From: Costertonia aggregata
Lineage (GTDB): Bacteria > Bacteroidota > Bacteroidia > Flavobacteriales > Flavobacteriaceae
Length of the DNA: 64,000 nucleotides
Direction of reading: 5' to 3'
Assembly: GCF_013402795.1 (NCBI RefSeq)
Contig: NZ_CP058595.1
Location: 1,213,501-1,277,500 of the forward strand
The notes beneath the pieces are model-generated. The model made no database searches and had not been told where the DNA came from. It saw only the letters and a list, made by a program, of their open reading frames with translations. Within the stretch, counting starts at the first letter, position 1, and every line of letters starts with the position of its first letter. Below are positions 1 to 7,822 of the stretch, one piece after another. Both the position numbers and the translations under genes were made by a program.

Positions 1-1
1 A

Positions 2-1054
2 AGCTTTACACTTTTATGGACAGGAGCGTACCTGATGCAAAAAACGGCATACAACAACCATTATTATCTATTGGTTTTGATCTCGGGCATGATGGTATTT
101 CTCCCCGCGAACAAAAATTACGCGTTGGATGCGAAGTTTAAACCTTCTATCAAAACCAATGGTATGTACAGCTATGTAAAATGGGTCATAGTGTTGCAAC
201 TGCTCATTGTGTACACCTATGCATCCGTAGCCAAATTATATGGGGATTGGTTGGATTTTAGTATGATAAAGGTATTGATGACCCCAAAAACGGATTACTA
301 CCTGATCGGCGGGCTTTTACAACAACCTTGTTTACACAAAGTTATCGCCGTGACCGGTATTCTATTCGATTTGCTCATTGTTCCCGCTCTGCTTTGGAAA
401 CCCACACGAAAGTTTGCTTTTGTCTGCTCTATCTTTTTTCATTTGTTCAACTCATTTGTGTTCCTAATCGGAATTTTTCCTTACCTGTCCCTGGCATTTA
501 CCGTGTTCTTTTTTGAGCCCGAGACCATACGCCGTATCTTCTTTAAAAAGAAAAAACCGTACACAACGAACAAAGTAATGGTACCCGCATACAAAAATCC
601 TCTTTTGATCATTTTTGGGCTTTACTTTGTTTTACAATTGGCTTTACCGGTACGCCATTACTTTTTTACAGATGATGTGCTTTGGACCGAAGAAGGGCAT
701 AGGTTAAGCTGGCGCATGATGCTCAGGTCCCGCTATGGTAAAATTCAATTCAATATCGTCAACAAAACAGATGGCACATCACAAATAGTTAAACTTGACG
801 ATTATCTGACCAAAAAACAAAAACGAAAAATAGGGGCATACCCGGACTATATATGGCAATTTGCCCAACATTTAAAAAAAGAATATGCCCAAAAAGGGGA
901 AGAAATATCAGTATATGCCCTAAACTCCGTTGTAAGCATAAACAACAAACCCTATCGGCCTTTTATAGATGGTAAAGTAGATCTGGCGGCCGAGGAATGG
1001 AATCATTTTGAACACCATGAGTGGATTTTACCCTCTAAAATTGACGAACCGTAG
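2..1054 (+). CDS. HTTM-family membrane protein, 5' end missing
   Basis: The reading frame is open to the left window edge, so the N-terminus lies outside; the first in-frame ATG at 35 is probably internal. The visible part has several hydrophobic membrane segments, then a polar C-terminal region of about 130 residues ending in a stop at 1052-1054. The leading stretch (GAYLMQKTAYNNHYYLL) and the overall plan resemble HTTM proteins, relatives of vitamin K-dependent gamma-carboxylase that are common in Flavobacteriia, usually about 440-450 residues and of unknown bacterial function. About 350 codons are visible, so roughly a quarter should be missing. It ends 91 bp before serS, which has its own promoter. 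Family assignment is by recognition; the function is unknown. Confidence 0.75.
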   Translation, partial: SFTLLWTGAYLMQKTAYNNHYYLLVLISGMMVFLPANKNYALDAKFKPSIKTNGMYSYVKWVIVLQLLIVYTYASVAKLYGDWLDFSMIKVLMTPKTDYYLIGGLLQQPCLHKVIAVTGILFDLLIVPALLWKPTRKFAFVCSIFFHLFNSFVFLIGIFPYLSLAFTVFFFEPETIRRIFFKKKKPYTTNKVMVPAYKNPLLIIFGLYFVLQLALPVRHYFFTDDVLWTEEGHRLSWRMMLRSRYGKIQFNIVNKTDGTSQIVKLDDYLTKKQKRKIGAYPDYIWQFAQHLKKEYAQKGEEISVYALNSVVSINNKPYRPFIDGKVDLAAEEWNHFEHHEWILPSKIDEP

Positions 1055-1095
1055 AACTTTGCCATAGATACATTTAAAAAGTTTAAAAAAGTTCA

Positions 1096-1126
1096 TTGGC
1101 CGTAGCCGCAATTAGCCCTAAATTTG
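1096..1126 (+). promoter_or_regulatory. Bacteroidota-type promoter of serS
   Basis: A TTG at 1096-1098 is followed after 20 bp by TAAATTTG at 1119-1126, matching the Bacteroidota housekeeping pattern (-33 TTTG, -7 TAnnTTTG). The serS ATG lies 19 bp beyond the -7 box, implying a leader of about 12 nt. Confidence 0.6.
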
Positions 1127-1145
1127 CGGTTTAAACCGTATTACA

Positions 1146-2417
1146 ATGCTACAGTTACAGGCCATTCGAGCTAACCAAGAAGAGATTACAGAGGCTCTAC
1201 AAAAGCGGAATATAGATGCCGCTCCCCTGTTGGAAAATGTGCTACGATTGGACGAAAAACGTCGTGCCACCCAAACCCAACTGGATAATACCTTGGCCGA
1301 ATCCAACACGCTTTCTAAAGAAATCGGGGTGCTTTTCAAAAGCGGTAAAGCACAGGAGGCCAATGCGCTCAAAGAAAAGACAGGGCAGCTAAAGGAGGAC
1401 TCCAAAAAACTTGGGGAAACATTGCAAGCGGTCGCCGAAGAACTGCAGGGCCTGCTATATCAAATCCCTAATGTGCCCCACCCATCAGTACCTATGGGAA
1501 ATACCGATGAAGACAATGAGGAAATTTTCAAAGAAGGGGAAATCCCTGTATTGAATACCGATGCCCTGCCCCATTGGGAACTGGCAAAAAAGTACGATAT
1601 CATCGATTTTGAATTGGGTGTTAAGGTAACCGGTGCAGGATTCCCTGTTTACAAAGGCAAAGGAGCTAAATTGCAACGTGCCCTAATTTCTTACTTTTTG
1701 GATAAAAATACCGATGCCGGATATACCGAGATACAAGTACCGCATTTGATTAACGAAACATCAGGATATGGTACGGGGCAGTTGCCCGATAAAGAAGGCC
1801 AAATGTATCATATTGGCACAGACGACCTCTATTTGATTCCCACAGCGGAAGTTCCGGTCACAAATTTGTTCAGGGACGAAATTTTGATGCAAAATGATTT
1901 CCCTAAATGTTTTACTGCCTATACCCCCTGCTTTAGAAGGGAAGCGGGCAGCTATGGCGCACACGTTCGTGGACTGAACCGTTTGCATCAATTCGATAAA
2001 GTAGAAATCGTTCGTGTAGAACATCCTTCTACATCTTATGAAGCCTTGGATGGGATGGTAGAACATGTCAAGAATATATTACGGGAATTAAAGCTTCCGT
2101 ATCGCGTACTACGATTATGTGGTGGTGATTTGGGATTTACGGCCGCTTTGACCTATGATTTTGAAGTATTTTCCGCGGCACAGGATAGGTGGCTTGAAAT
2201 CAGTTCGGTTTCAAATTTTGAAACCTATCAAGCCAACCGTCTAAAATTAAGATATAAGGACGAAAGCGGGAAAAGCCAGTTGGCGCACACCTTAAATGGT
2301 AGTGCTTTGGCATTGCCGAGGGTGCTAGCGGCAATCTTGGAAAATTGCCAAACCAAAAACGGTATTCAAATACCAGAGGTATTAGTACCGTATTGTGGGT
2401 TTAACGTAATTGATTAA
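1146..2417 (+). CDS. serS: Serine--tRNA ligase
   Basis: Charges tRNA-Ser with serine in the cytoplasm. At 423 residues it has the usual length for bacterial SerRS. Residues about 1-105 form the heptad-rich, charged N-terminal coiled-coil arm that contacts the tRNA long variable arm. The class II catalytic core follows, with TAEVP, motif 2 around FRREAGSYG and HVRGLNRLHQF, and motif 3 near the C-terminus (HTLNGSALALPRVLAAILEN). The ATG is supported by the promoter 20 bp upstream. The next gene starts 6 bp after the stop and is probably cotranscribed. Nothing is missing or unusual. Confidence 0.97.
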   Translation: MLQLQAIRANQEEITEALQKRNIDAAPLLENVLRLDEKRRATQTQLDNTLAESNTLSKEIGVLFKSGKAQEANALKEKTGQLKEDSKKLGETLQAVAEELQGLLYQIPNVPHPSVPMGNTDEDNEEIFKEGEIPVLNTDALPHWELAKKYDIIDFELGVKVTGAGFPVYKGKGAKLQRALISYFLDKNTDAGYTEIQVPHLINETSGYGTGQLPDKEGQMYHIGTDDLYLIPTAEVPVTNLFRDEILMQNDFPKCFTAYTPCFRREAGSYGAHVRGLNRLHQFDKVEIVRVEHPSTSYEALDGMVEHVKNILRELKLPYRVLRLCGGDLGFTAALTYDFEVFSAAQDRWLEISSVSNFETYQANRLKLRYKDESGKSQLAHTLNGSALALPRVLAAILENCQTKNGIQIPEVLVPYCGFNVID

Positions 2418-2423
2418 ATTACC

Positions 2424-3020
2424 GTGGCCCGTCCGGATTTTTCAGAAATAACCTCGGCCAAAGAATTTAACCAATGGTACTGGCTAAAGCAGGAACTTGT
2501 TGATATCTGCAAGCGTTCGGGTATTCCCAGCACGGGGCGTAAATTTGAACTTAGGGACAGGATTGCCTTTGCCTTGGAAAATCCTGGCAAGCCTCTTGAA
2601 GTCGTTCAAAAAAGAAAAACAGTATCCAAGTTCAATTGGTCAAAAGCTGAGCTCGGCCTTAAAACGATTATTACGGACAATGTTTCCTTTGGGCCTAATT
2701 TTCGAAACTTTATGAAATCGCGAATAGGCACTAAATTTTCATGCCATGGTGATTTTATGCATTGGGTAAGAAAAAATGAGGGGAAAACCTTGGAGGACGC
2801 CATTGCTATTTGGCACGAATTGGAAGACCGAAAAAAAAGCCCAGATTTTAAACGTACCATCGCAAAAAACAATATGTTGGCACAGTACGTTCGTGATTTT
2901 TTGGCAGATAACCCAAATGAAACATTAAAAAATGCACTTCACTTTTGGAACTTGAAAAAAAAGCTACCGACACCTACTGGATTTATTACCTATCAGAGAA
3001 CAGATTTAGAGCTTTCATAA
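2424..3020 (+). CDS. SAP-like / DUF6434 domain protein
   Basis: A 198-residue protein beginning with GTG 6 bp after serS; no ATG lies near this point in frame. Residues about 1-60 look like a SAP-type helix-extended-helix (KQELVDICKRSGIPSTGRKF), a fold often used for nucleic acid binding. The remainder matches what I know as DUF6434 (NFRNFMKSRIGTKFSCHG, then a conserved FMHWVRKN block). The function is unknown; DNA or RNA binding is inference from the SAP-like part. Its 3' half is the source of a partial tandem copy about 1.06 kb downstream (3750-3989). This copy is intact; the downstream one is not. Confidence 0.7.
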   Translation: MARPDFSEITSAKEFNQWYWLKQELVDICKRSGIPSTGRKFELRDRIAFALENPGKPLEVVQKRKTVSKFNWSKAELGLKTIITDNVSFGPNFRNFMKSRIGTKFSCHGDFMHWVRKNEGKTLEDAIAIWHELEDRKKSPDFKRTIAKNNMLAQYVRDFLADNPNETLKNALHFWNLKKKLPTPTGFITYQRTDLELS

Positions 3021-3085
3021 GGTATTTTTGTCTTTAGTATACTTAAATGCCAAAAAAAAGTCATATGTTTTGTGAGTGCCGTTAT

Positions 3086-3589
3086 TTATTCTATTCTCAA
3101 CAATTCAAATTTGGAATATACAAAATCTCCTTCTTCATTTGGATTTTTCCATAATTCGATAACCAAAACCATATCAGATAGGAAATATACATCTTTCGGC
3201 TTTATCTCGATACTTGAATCATCTACCCTAAACAGTGTAAAAGTAAAATCACTATTTTCATCTTGGTGCCACAAGCCTTCATCCATAAGAAATTCTTCGT
3301 TTATACCACATATATCCTCATTTTTAACTACACTGTCTTGATAAAACAAGCTGCCATTCTCAAAAAACTCATAAGTGTCTGACATTTCGCATTTTTCTTC
3401 GGTAGTCCTATTGAAATTCCCGTTCGCGTCAGCTAAAAATTTTCCAATAACTTGCCAATTACCTATAAGCTTGTCTTCATCAAGTAAAACGATTCCATCT
3501 TCAACACAGCCTACTTGTACAATCATTGTAAAAAATAGTAAACCAAAAAAATAGGCTTTCATCGTATTTGTTGACTTTATGTTTTTCAT
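3086..3589 (-). CDS. Lipocalin-like lipoprotein, paralogue A
   Basis: A small exported lipoprotein of 167 residues from the ATG chosen here. In-frame ATGs also lie at 3637, 3616 and 3562; the last gives the shortest signal peptide. A hydrophobic signal peptide ends in lipobox VQVGC, followed by an acidic linker. The mature part reads like the Bacteroidota lipocalin-like group: a leading L-x-GNW-x-V motif (KLIGNWQVIGKF), then alternating beta-strand patterns and two cysteines likely to pair. No enzymatic residues are evident. Its paralogue A' lies exactly 968 bp downstream and a third member follows that one. Signal sequences and the 3' end match A' closely while the middle differs strongly. 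The function is unknown. Confidence 0.7.
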   Translation of the reverse strand: MKNIKSTNTMKAYFFGLLFFTMIVQVGCVEDGIVLLDEDKLIGNWQVIGKFLADANGNFNRTTEEKCEMSDTYEFFENGSLFYQDSVVKNEDICGINEEFLMDEGLWHQDENSDFTFTLFRVDDSSIEIKPKDVYFLSDMVLVIELWKNPNEEGDFVYSKFELLRIE

Positions 3590-3645
3590 ATTATTGAATT
3601 TTAATTTCTTTTTCATCTCCAAAACAATGTACAACAATTATAAAT

Positions 3646-3749
3646 TTATCCTATTTTACGCAATGAATGTTTGGAGTATTCAAAACCGGTTTTTTCACTA
3701 TTCTCCCAAAATTCCATCACCAAAAAATCTTCTTCTATAAAATACACAT
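3646..3749 (-). pseudogene. Duplicated 3' tail of lipoprotein B
   Basis: This stretch is identical to 4614-4717, the end of the frameshifted lipoprotein B gene, and encodes the same last residues (ending KHSLRKIG). It has no start of its own: at the 23-bp homology beginning at 3750 it is joined to the 3' part of the DUF6434 gene. It is the left side of the duplication junction and not a functional gene. Confidence 0.85.
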
Positions 3750-3989
3750 CTTTGGGCCTAATTTTCGAAACTTTATGAAATCGCGAATAGGCACTAAATT
3801 TTCATGCCATGGCGATTTTATGCATAGGGTAAGAAAAAATGAGGGGAAAACCTTGGAGGACGCCATTGCTATTTGGCACGAATTGGAAGACCGAAAAAAA
3901 AGGCACTTCACTTTTGGAACTTGAAAAAAAAGCTGCCGACACCTACTGGATTTATTACCTATCACAGAACTGATTTAAAGCTTTCATAA
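3750..3989 (+). pseudogene. Fragment of the DUF6434 gene
   Basis: This copy of the 3' part of the gene at 2424-3020 starts inside the 23-bp junction homology, so it lacks the SAP-like N-terminus and the gene's start. It is nearly identical to the original over the first 155 bp, then lacks 94 bp, which shifts the frame and creates an early TGA at 3922-3924. The original stop context survives at 3987-3989. A reading frame of 85 codons crosses the junction, but its first 28 codons are antisense to the lipoprotein tail; I regard it as non-functional. Confidence 0.85.
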
Positions 3990-4053
3990 GGTATTTTTGT
4001 CTTTAGTATACTTAAAAGCCAAAAAAAGTCATATGTTTTGTGAATACCGTTAT

Positions 4054-4557
4054 TTATTCTATTCTTGCCAATGTGAGTTGGGAATAAACAAAATCTCCTT
4101 CTTCATTTGGATTTTTCCATAATTCAATGACTAAAAACCTGTCAAATTCAAAATATACATCTTTGGGCTTTATCTCGATACTTGTACCGTCAACCTTGAA
4201 TAGTGTAAATGTAAAATCACCATTGTCATCTTGGTGCCACAACCCTTTATCCGTAAGAAATTCATCATTTATACCACATGCAACTCCGTTTTCAAATACA
4301 CTATCCTCGTAAATTAATTTTCCATCTTGTAAAAAAGTATAGGAATCCTTGAATTCACAATTATCTTCAGAAGTTCTTACTGCATTATCATCAGCATCCA
4401 CCAAAAACTTAGAGCCCACTTTCCAATTTCCAAATAGCAAATTCTCGTCAAGTAGAAGTACCTCATCTTCAACACAGCCTACTTGTACAATCATTGTAAA
4501 AAATAGTAAACCAAAAAAATAGGCTTTCATCGTATTTGTTGACTTTATGTTTTTCAT
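4054..4557 (-). CDS. Lipocalin-like lipoprotein, paralogue A'
   Basis: The second copy of the lipoprotein gene in the tandem duplication, at an exact 968-bp offset and of the same length as A. The signal peptide and lipobox (VQVGC) are identical to A, and the stretch IEIKPKDVYF and the C-terminal KNPNEEGDFVYS block are shared. Between them many positions differ (LLFGNWKVGSKFLVDADDNA here, LIGNWQVIGKFLADANGN in A), and both cysteines are kept. The start is ambiguous as for A (ATGs at 4605, 4584, 4557, 4530). The frame is open throughout, so it is probably expressed. The function is unknown. Confidence 0.7.
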   Translation of the reverse strand: MKNIKSTNTMKAYFFGLLFFTMIVQVGCVEDEVLLLDENLLFGNWKVGSKFLVDADDNAVRTSEDNCEFKDSYTFLQDGKLIYEDSVFENGVACGINDEFLTDKGLWHQDDNGDFTFTLFKVDGTSIEIKPKDVYFEFDRFLVIELWKNPNEEGDFVYSQLTLARIE

Positions 4558-4613
4558 ATTATTGAATTTTAATTTCTTTTTCATCTCCAAAACAATGTAC
4601 AACAATTATAAAT

Positions 4614-5106
4614 TTATCCTATTTTACGCAATGAATGTTTGGAGTATTCAAAACCGGTTTTTTCACTATTCTCCCAAAATTCCATCACCAAAAAATCTTC
4701 TTCTATAAAATACACATCTTTGGGCCTAATTTTCGAAACTGCTACCATCAATGGCACTATATATGGTAAACACAAACTTACCGTTGTTATTCTGTACCCA
4801 TTCGACCTTTGAGAGCAAATCCGGATTTTCAATACAGCTAGCATTATCGGTTGTAATATAATCCCCGTAAAATAAAATATTATCCCTTAAAAAAGTATAT
4901 GTATCACGGTACTCACAGAATTCTTCGGTAGTACTTGCACTATTACCGTTTGCATCGACAAAATATTTTGAAAAAGGTTCCCATCTACCCAGTAACTTGA
5001 TTTCTTCGAGCAGAATCATCTCATCTTTGGCGCACCCCGCAATCAAAAGAAAAATACAAACCATTACGTTGAAAAGAACAAACTTGATTTGCTTTGACTT
5101 TATCAT
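4614..5106 (-). pseudogene. Lipocalin-like lipoprotein B, frameshifted
   Basis: The third member of the lipoprotein family. From ATG 5106 it encodes a signal peptide with lipobox LIAGC and a lipocalin-like start (LLGRWEPFSKYF), then FTIYSAIDGSSFEN and a stop. In the next frame the family pattern resumes (IRPKDVYFIEEDF to KHSLRKIG). Removing one A from the four-A run (T-run 4730-4733 on the plus strand) restores a continuous protein of about 163 residues. So it is either a recent pseudogene or a base-calling error. The shift lies inside the 23-bp recombination homology. It begins 23 bp after the stop of the HEMIH protein gene and is probably cotranscribed with it. Confidence 0.75.
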
Positions 5107-5129
5107 TACTTTGAATGCCTGTTCATACA

Positions 5130-5984
5130 TTAATCATAATTATTTCTGAATTGATAATAGAACGCTTCTTTTTCATCAATTTGCTGTTCTACGGGAATAC
5201 TAAAAATAGTATCAAATACATTAAAACCAGTATTGACAATATAATTAAAATCAGTATAGAATATAGAACTATAAATCTTAAACCATTTTTTATCGTCCTT
5301 AAGCTTTTGCACAGGCTTATCCAAATAGGAATTAAACCCAAAAGTACCTTGATATTGATATACGTGTATCATCTCATGGGTAAGGACTTCGGCAGTGGTA
5401 AGCTCTCTGTTGGGAACATATTTAAGGGTATTGGCAAAGGCCTGCCCTAAATAATCCGGATTGTCTTCGTTTGACCTAAAAACAAATTGACCCAAGGCCA
5501 AACTCCTATCTAAATCTAGAGAACCTCTGGCAAAACCCTCGGCTACGCTCACAAGTGCAAAAGGCATGACCCTATACTTAAACTTTTTTTCGGATTTGAA
5601 ATCATACTCCATATAATTGAATCCAAAATTCAATTGCCACTTTTCCCAAAAGTTACGGTTTGAAGCTGCATTTACCACAATTGAATTGCCTGCCGAATTC
5701 AATATCTTTGAGGGCCACCCGTAGTTATAGTTACCTGTGGCAGCCAAGTTGCTGATTAGCCGCTTGCTCTCGAACACCAAATAACCGCCCAAGGCACCTT
5801 GATAAAAACCTTTGCCAAAAACCTTTAGCGTTTTCTCGTCCCGTTTTTTATTAATGACCGCGCCAACACCGCCTATAAAACCACCAGACGCAATATTGAA
5901 TACTGCAGCTTGCGTATCATTATTTTGCGAACGCACATCAGGTACCGTTAGCAAGAACATTAATAAAAAAAAGATGTATTTCAT
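5130..5984 (-). CDS. Exported protein with HEMIH motif
   Basis: A 284-residue protein with an N-terminal signal peptide (residues 1-19, cleavage near VRSQ) and no lipobox, so probably periplasmic or outer-membrane associated. Residues 203-207 read HEMIH inside LTHEMIHVYQYQG, a good match to the HExxH zinc site of gluzincin-type peptidases. A glycine-rich first third (IASGGFIGGVGAVI, GKGFYQGALGGYLVF) resembles outer-membrane or membrane-inserted segments. No third zinc ligand can be assigned with confidence, so protease activity is inference. It lies upstream of the frameshifted lipoprotein B (23 bp apart). I do not recognise a named family. Confidence 0.6.
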   Translation of the reverse strand: MKYIFFLLMFLLTVPDVRSQNNDTQAAVFNIASGGFIGGVGAVINKKRDEKTLKVFGKGFYQGALGGYLVFESKRLISNLAATGNYNYGWPSKILNSAGNSIVVNAASNRNFWEKWQLNFGFNYMEYDFKSEKKFKYRVMPFALVSVAEGFARGSLDLDRSLALGQFVFRSNEDNPDYLGQAFANTLKYVPNRELTTAEVLTHEMIHVYQYQGTFGFNSYLDKPVQKLKDDKKWFKIYSSIFYTDFNYIVNTGFNVFDTIFSIPVEQQIDEKEAFYYQFRNNYD

Positions 5985-6036
5985 GTTTAAAGTAAGGGTT
6001 TATAGTTATAAACCCTTACCAATTTATTTAAAAAAA

Positions 6037-6894
6037 TTATTCCAAAGTGTTTAAATCACGAATCAATATTAATGGCAACACCACTCTAGCCTCTGCAAAA
6101 AATTTATAATTTTCTTCGTCTATTTCCTCAATTTCAACATTGCCCCTCAACAGTGTTAATGTAACGATACCTGTATTAGGAATACCTTCCCAAATGGCAT
6201 TGTCAAGAACAGCCCTACCATTATCCTCTTTGATAAAATCTGTATTAAGGATGTTTATTTTTTTTTCATTTTCGGGGATTGCACTTAAACCGTGATATTC
6301 TACAGTTACTACAAGACCCTCCATATTTTGTGGATCTGCGTTCCACTCGATGACAAAATCTTCAAAATAACAAAAAGGTAAAAGATCACTCTCATTCTTG
6401 ATCAAAGGTTTTAAAATCTCTAATTGTTTGGGCACGTACATCTCAATTTCTTTGCTCGTACTACCATCCTTAAAAGTGGTACCCAATTTACTATTGAAGT
6501 TAACAACAACAGTTTTACCAAAATAGGACTCTGAATCTGATATATCCAATTTTTGCGAACCCGAGACACCAGAGAATTTAACGTCATTAATTGAATAGGC
6601 AATTTCACTTGCTTTGGCGGTTAGCTGATCACTTTTATACGTACTTTTCTCTACAAATGGCCCGGAATTTAAGATACTGATACCAATAGTGTTATCCGTT
6701 GTTTCAAAAAAATCATAATATTTATTTGGCGTGTAGTCCAAAAGCGAGTACGATGATTCAAACGTTTCTTCTTGTTTCTGCGGAAGTGCCCCTTCTTCTA
6801 AAGGCTCTTCATATTTTTCATCTGAACAAGACAAGGTTGTTAAAAATAAAACTGCAGAAGATATTATCATTCTAACGTAAATTGTTTTTTTCAT
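6037..6894 (-). CDS. Putative lipoprotein of unknown function
   Basis: A 285-residue exported protein. The signal peptide ends at TLSC, a weak lipobox, followed by an acidic, Glu-rich stretch typical of surface lipoproteins in this phylum. The rest is beta-strand rich with no recognised domain and no catalytic motif I can identify. It follows the lipoprotein gene at 6908-7513 by 13 bp on the same strand and is almost certainly in one transcript with it. The stop is 52 bp upstream of the HEMIH protein gene. The function is unknown. Confidence 0.6.
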   Translation of the reverse strand: MKKTIYVRMIISSAVLFLTTLSCSDEKYEEPLEEGALPQKQEETFESSYSLLDYTPNKYYDFFETTDNTIGISILNSGPFVEKSTYKSDQLTAKASEIAYSINDVKFSGVSGSQKLDISDSESYFGKTVVVNFNSKLGTTFKDGSTSKEIEMYVPKQLEILKPLIKNESDLLPFCYFEDFVIEWNADPQNMEGLVVTVEYHGLSAIPENEKKINILNTDFIKEDNGRAVLDNAIWEGIPNTGIVTLTLLRGNVEIEEIDEENYKFFAEARVVLPLILIRDLNTLE

Positions 6895-6907
6895 TTTAAA
6901 CTATTTT

Positions 6908-7513
6908 CTAATTAATTGTATCGTCACCAACAAATATTGGTCGGTTACCAATAGGGATTATTCCGGTAGAAGGGTCATATACTACGGCAGTTCCAATGAT
7001 ATTACCATTTATACCATTAAATTCAGGATCATTACCAGTTCCAATCCACATAACAAATTCTTTTTTAAAAGCATCGTTTTTTACCTTATAATCATCCGAA
7101 CGTATCTCCATACTAGCTGAACCAAAAAATCTAATGCCTGCAGGTAGTTTTAAATTTATCTGAAAAGGTTTTATTCGGCTACTACCTGCCTTAAAAACCT
7201 CACTGTTTTGTCCTGTGCAGGTTTGGCCACTTGACATCAACGTGACTTTAATTTCAGCCTTGTTTGCACTTACGGTGTTGCCTTTTTGCATGGCACTGGT
7301 CAAATCTGGAATTATACCACTAGGATAATAAAAGCTTTTGAACTCACTTTGTAAATTTGATGGTAATTTTAGGTTAACATTGTCAATGGTTATGTCTTCT
7401 CTATCTGTCCACGAACACGGACCAATTCTTGGGCCATTGGGCAGGCCATTATCACAAGAAGAAATCAAAAACAAAAATCCCAAAAAAATGATTATTATTA
7501 AGTTTCTTTTCAT
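6908..7513 (-). CDS. Putative lipoprotein of unknown function
   Basis: A 201-residue protein with a classical lipoprotein signal: MKRN, a hydrophobic stretch and lipobox LISSC with Cys20. The mature part is beta-rich, with two further cysteines near residue 33 and around 98. I recognise no family. It is the first gene of a minus-strand pair with 6037-6894 and may head the whole run down to 3086. Function unknown; surface attachment is inferred from the lipobox. Confidence 0.6.
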   Translation of the reverse strand: MKRNLIIIIFLGFLFLISSCDNGLPNGPRIGPCSWTDREDITIDNVNLKLPSNLQSEFKSFYYPSGIIPDLTSAMQKGNTVSANKAEIKVTLMSSGQTCTGQNSEVFKAGSSRIKPFQINLKLPAGIRFFGSASMEIRSDDYKVKNDAFKKEFVMWIGTGNDPEFNGINGNIIGTAVVYDPSTGIIPIGNRPIFVGDDTIN

Positions 7514-7822
7514 TTTACTAAATTAATTTTATGACTATTTAATGTTTTCAAGTCTACGAGGAGCATTATCTTTGTAGTGCATCCCTCTGGCTCGGTATAT
7601 GGTCTAACTCATAGGCATTTCGTTTTTGGTTATTTTTTTCGCAAATCTTAAGCAAAACACTCCACAGTCAGAGGTTTTGTAATATTTTTCTTAAAATTAA
7701 GAAAAAAAAAGGGGATTCATTAGTGTATTTTCCTATTAAAAAAATTCTTATGAGCTATGTATTATGATTTTTTAAAATCCCTTCTTTAACATTCACTTTC
7801 TGCAATCTATATATCTTTGAAG
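7514..7822. other. Intergenic region between divergent genes
   Basis: About 309 bp without a gene between a minus-strand lipoprotein and a plus-strand TPR gene. It is AT-rich. TATCTTTG occurs at 7568-7575 and again at 7812-7819, both fitting the TAnnTTTG -7 box on the plus strand. The second is only 3 bp from the TPR start codon and would give an almost leaderless transcript, so the first is the more plausible promoter. Nothing else is evident. Confidence 0.4.

Larger units (their letters stand above)
2687..4740. repeat. Tandem duplication with 23-bp junction homology
   Basis: The segment holding the 3' part of the DUF6434 gene, a lipoprotein gene and the 3' tail of a second lipoprotein gene occurs twice in direct orientation. 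Unit 1 is about 2687-3749 and unit 2 about 3750-4717. The identical 23-mer CTTTGGGC...TTCGAAACT occurs at 2687-2709, 3750-3772 and 4718-4740, exactly at the unit boundaries. Unit 2 lost 94 bp (the equivalent of about 2839-2932), which shortens the repeat offset from 1063 to 969 bp; after one more base loss it is 968 bp. The segments 3560-3749 and 4528-4717 appear identical. The arrangement fits unequal recombination between a short match in the DUF6434 gene and one in the lipoprotein gene. Confidence 0.85.

Noticed and set aside
3667-3924. 85-codon plus-strand frame at the duplication junction
   Set aside because: Its first 28 codons are antisense to the lipoprotein tail and the rest is a truncated DUF6434 copy with a frameshift; a by-product of the junction.
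7812-7819. TATCTTTG as promoter of the TPR gene
   Set aside because: It is only 3 bp before the start codon, so transcription would begin at or after the ATG; kept only as a note.
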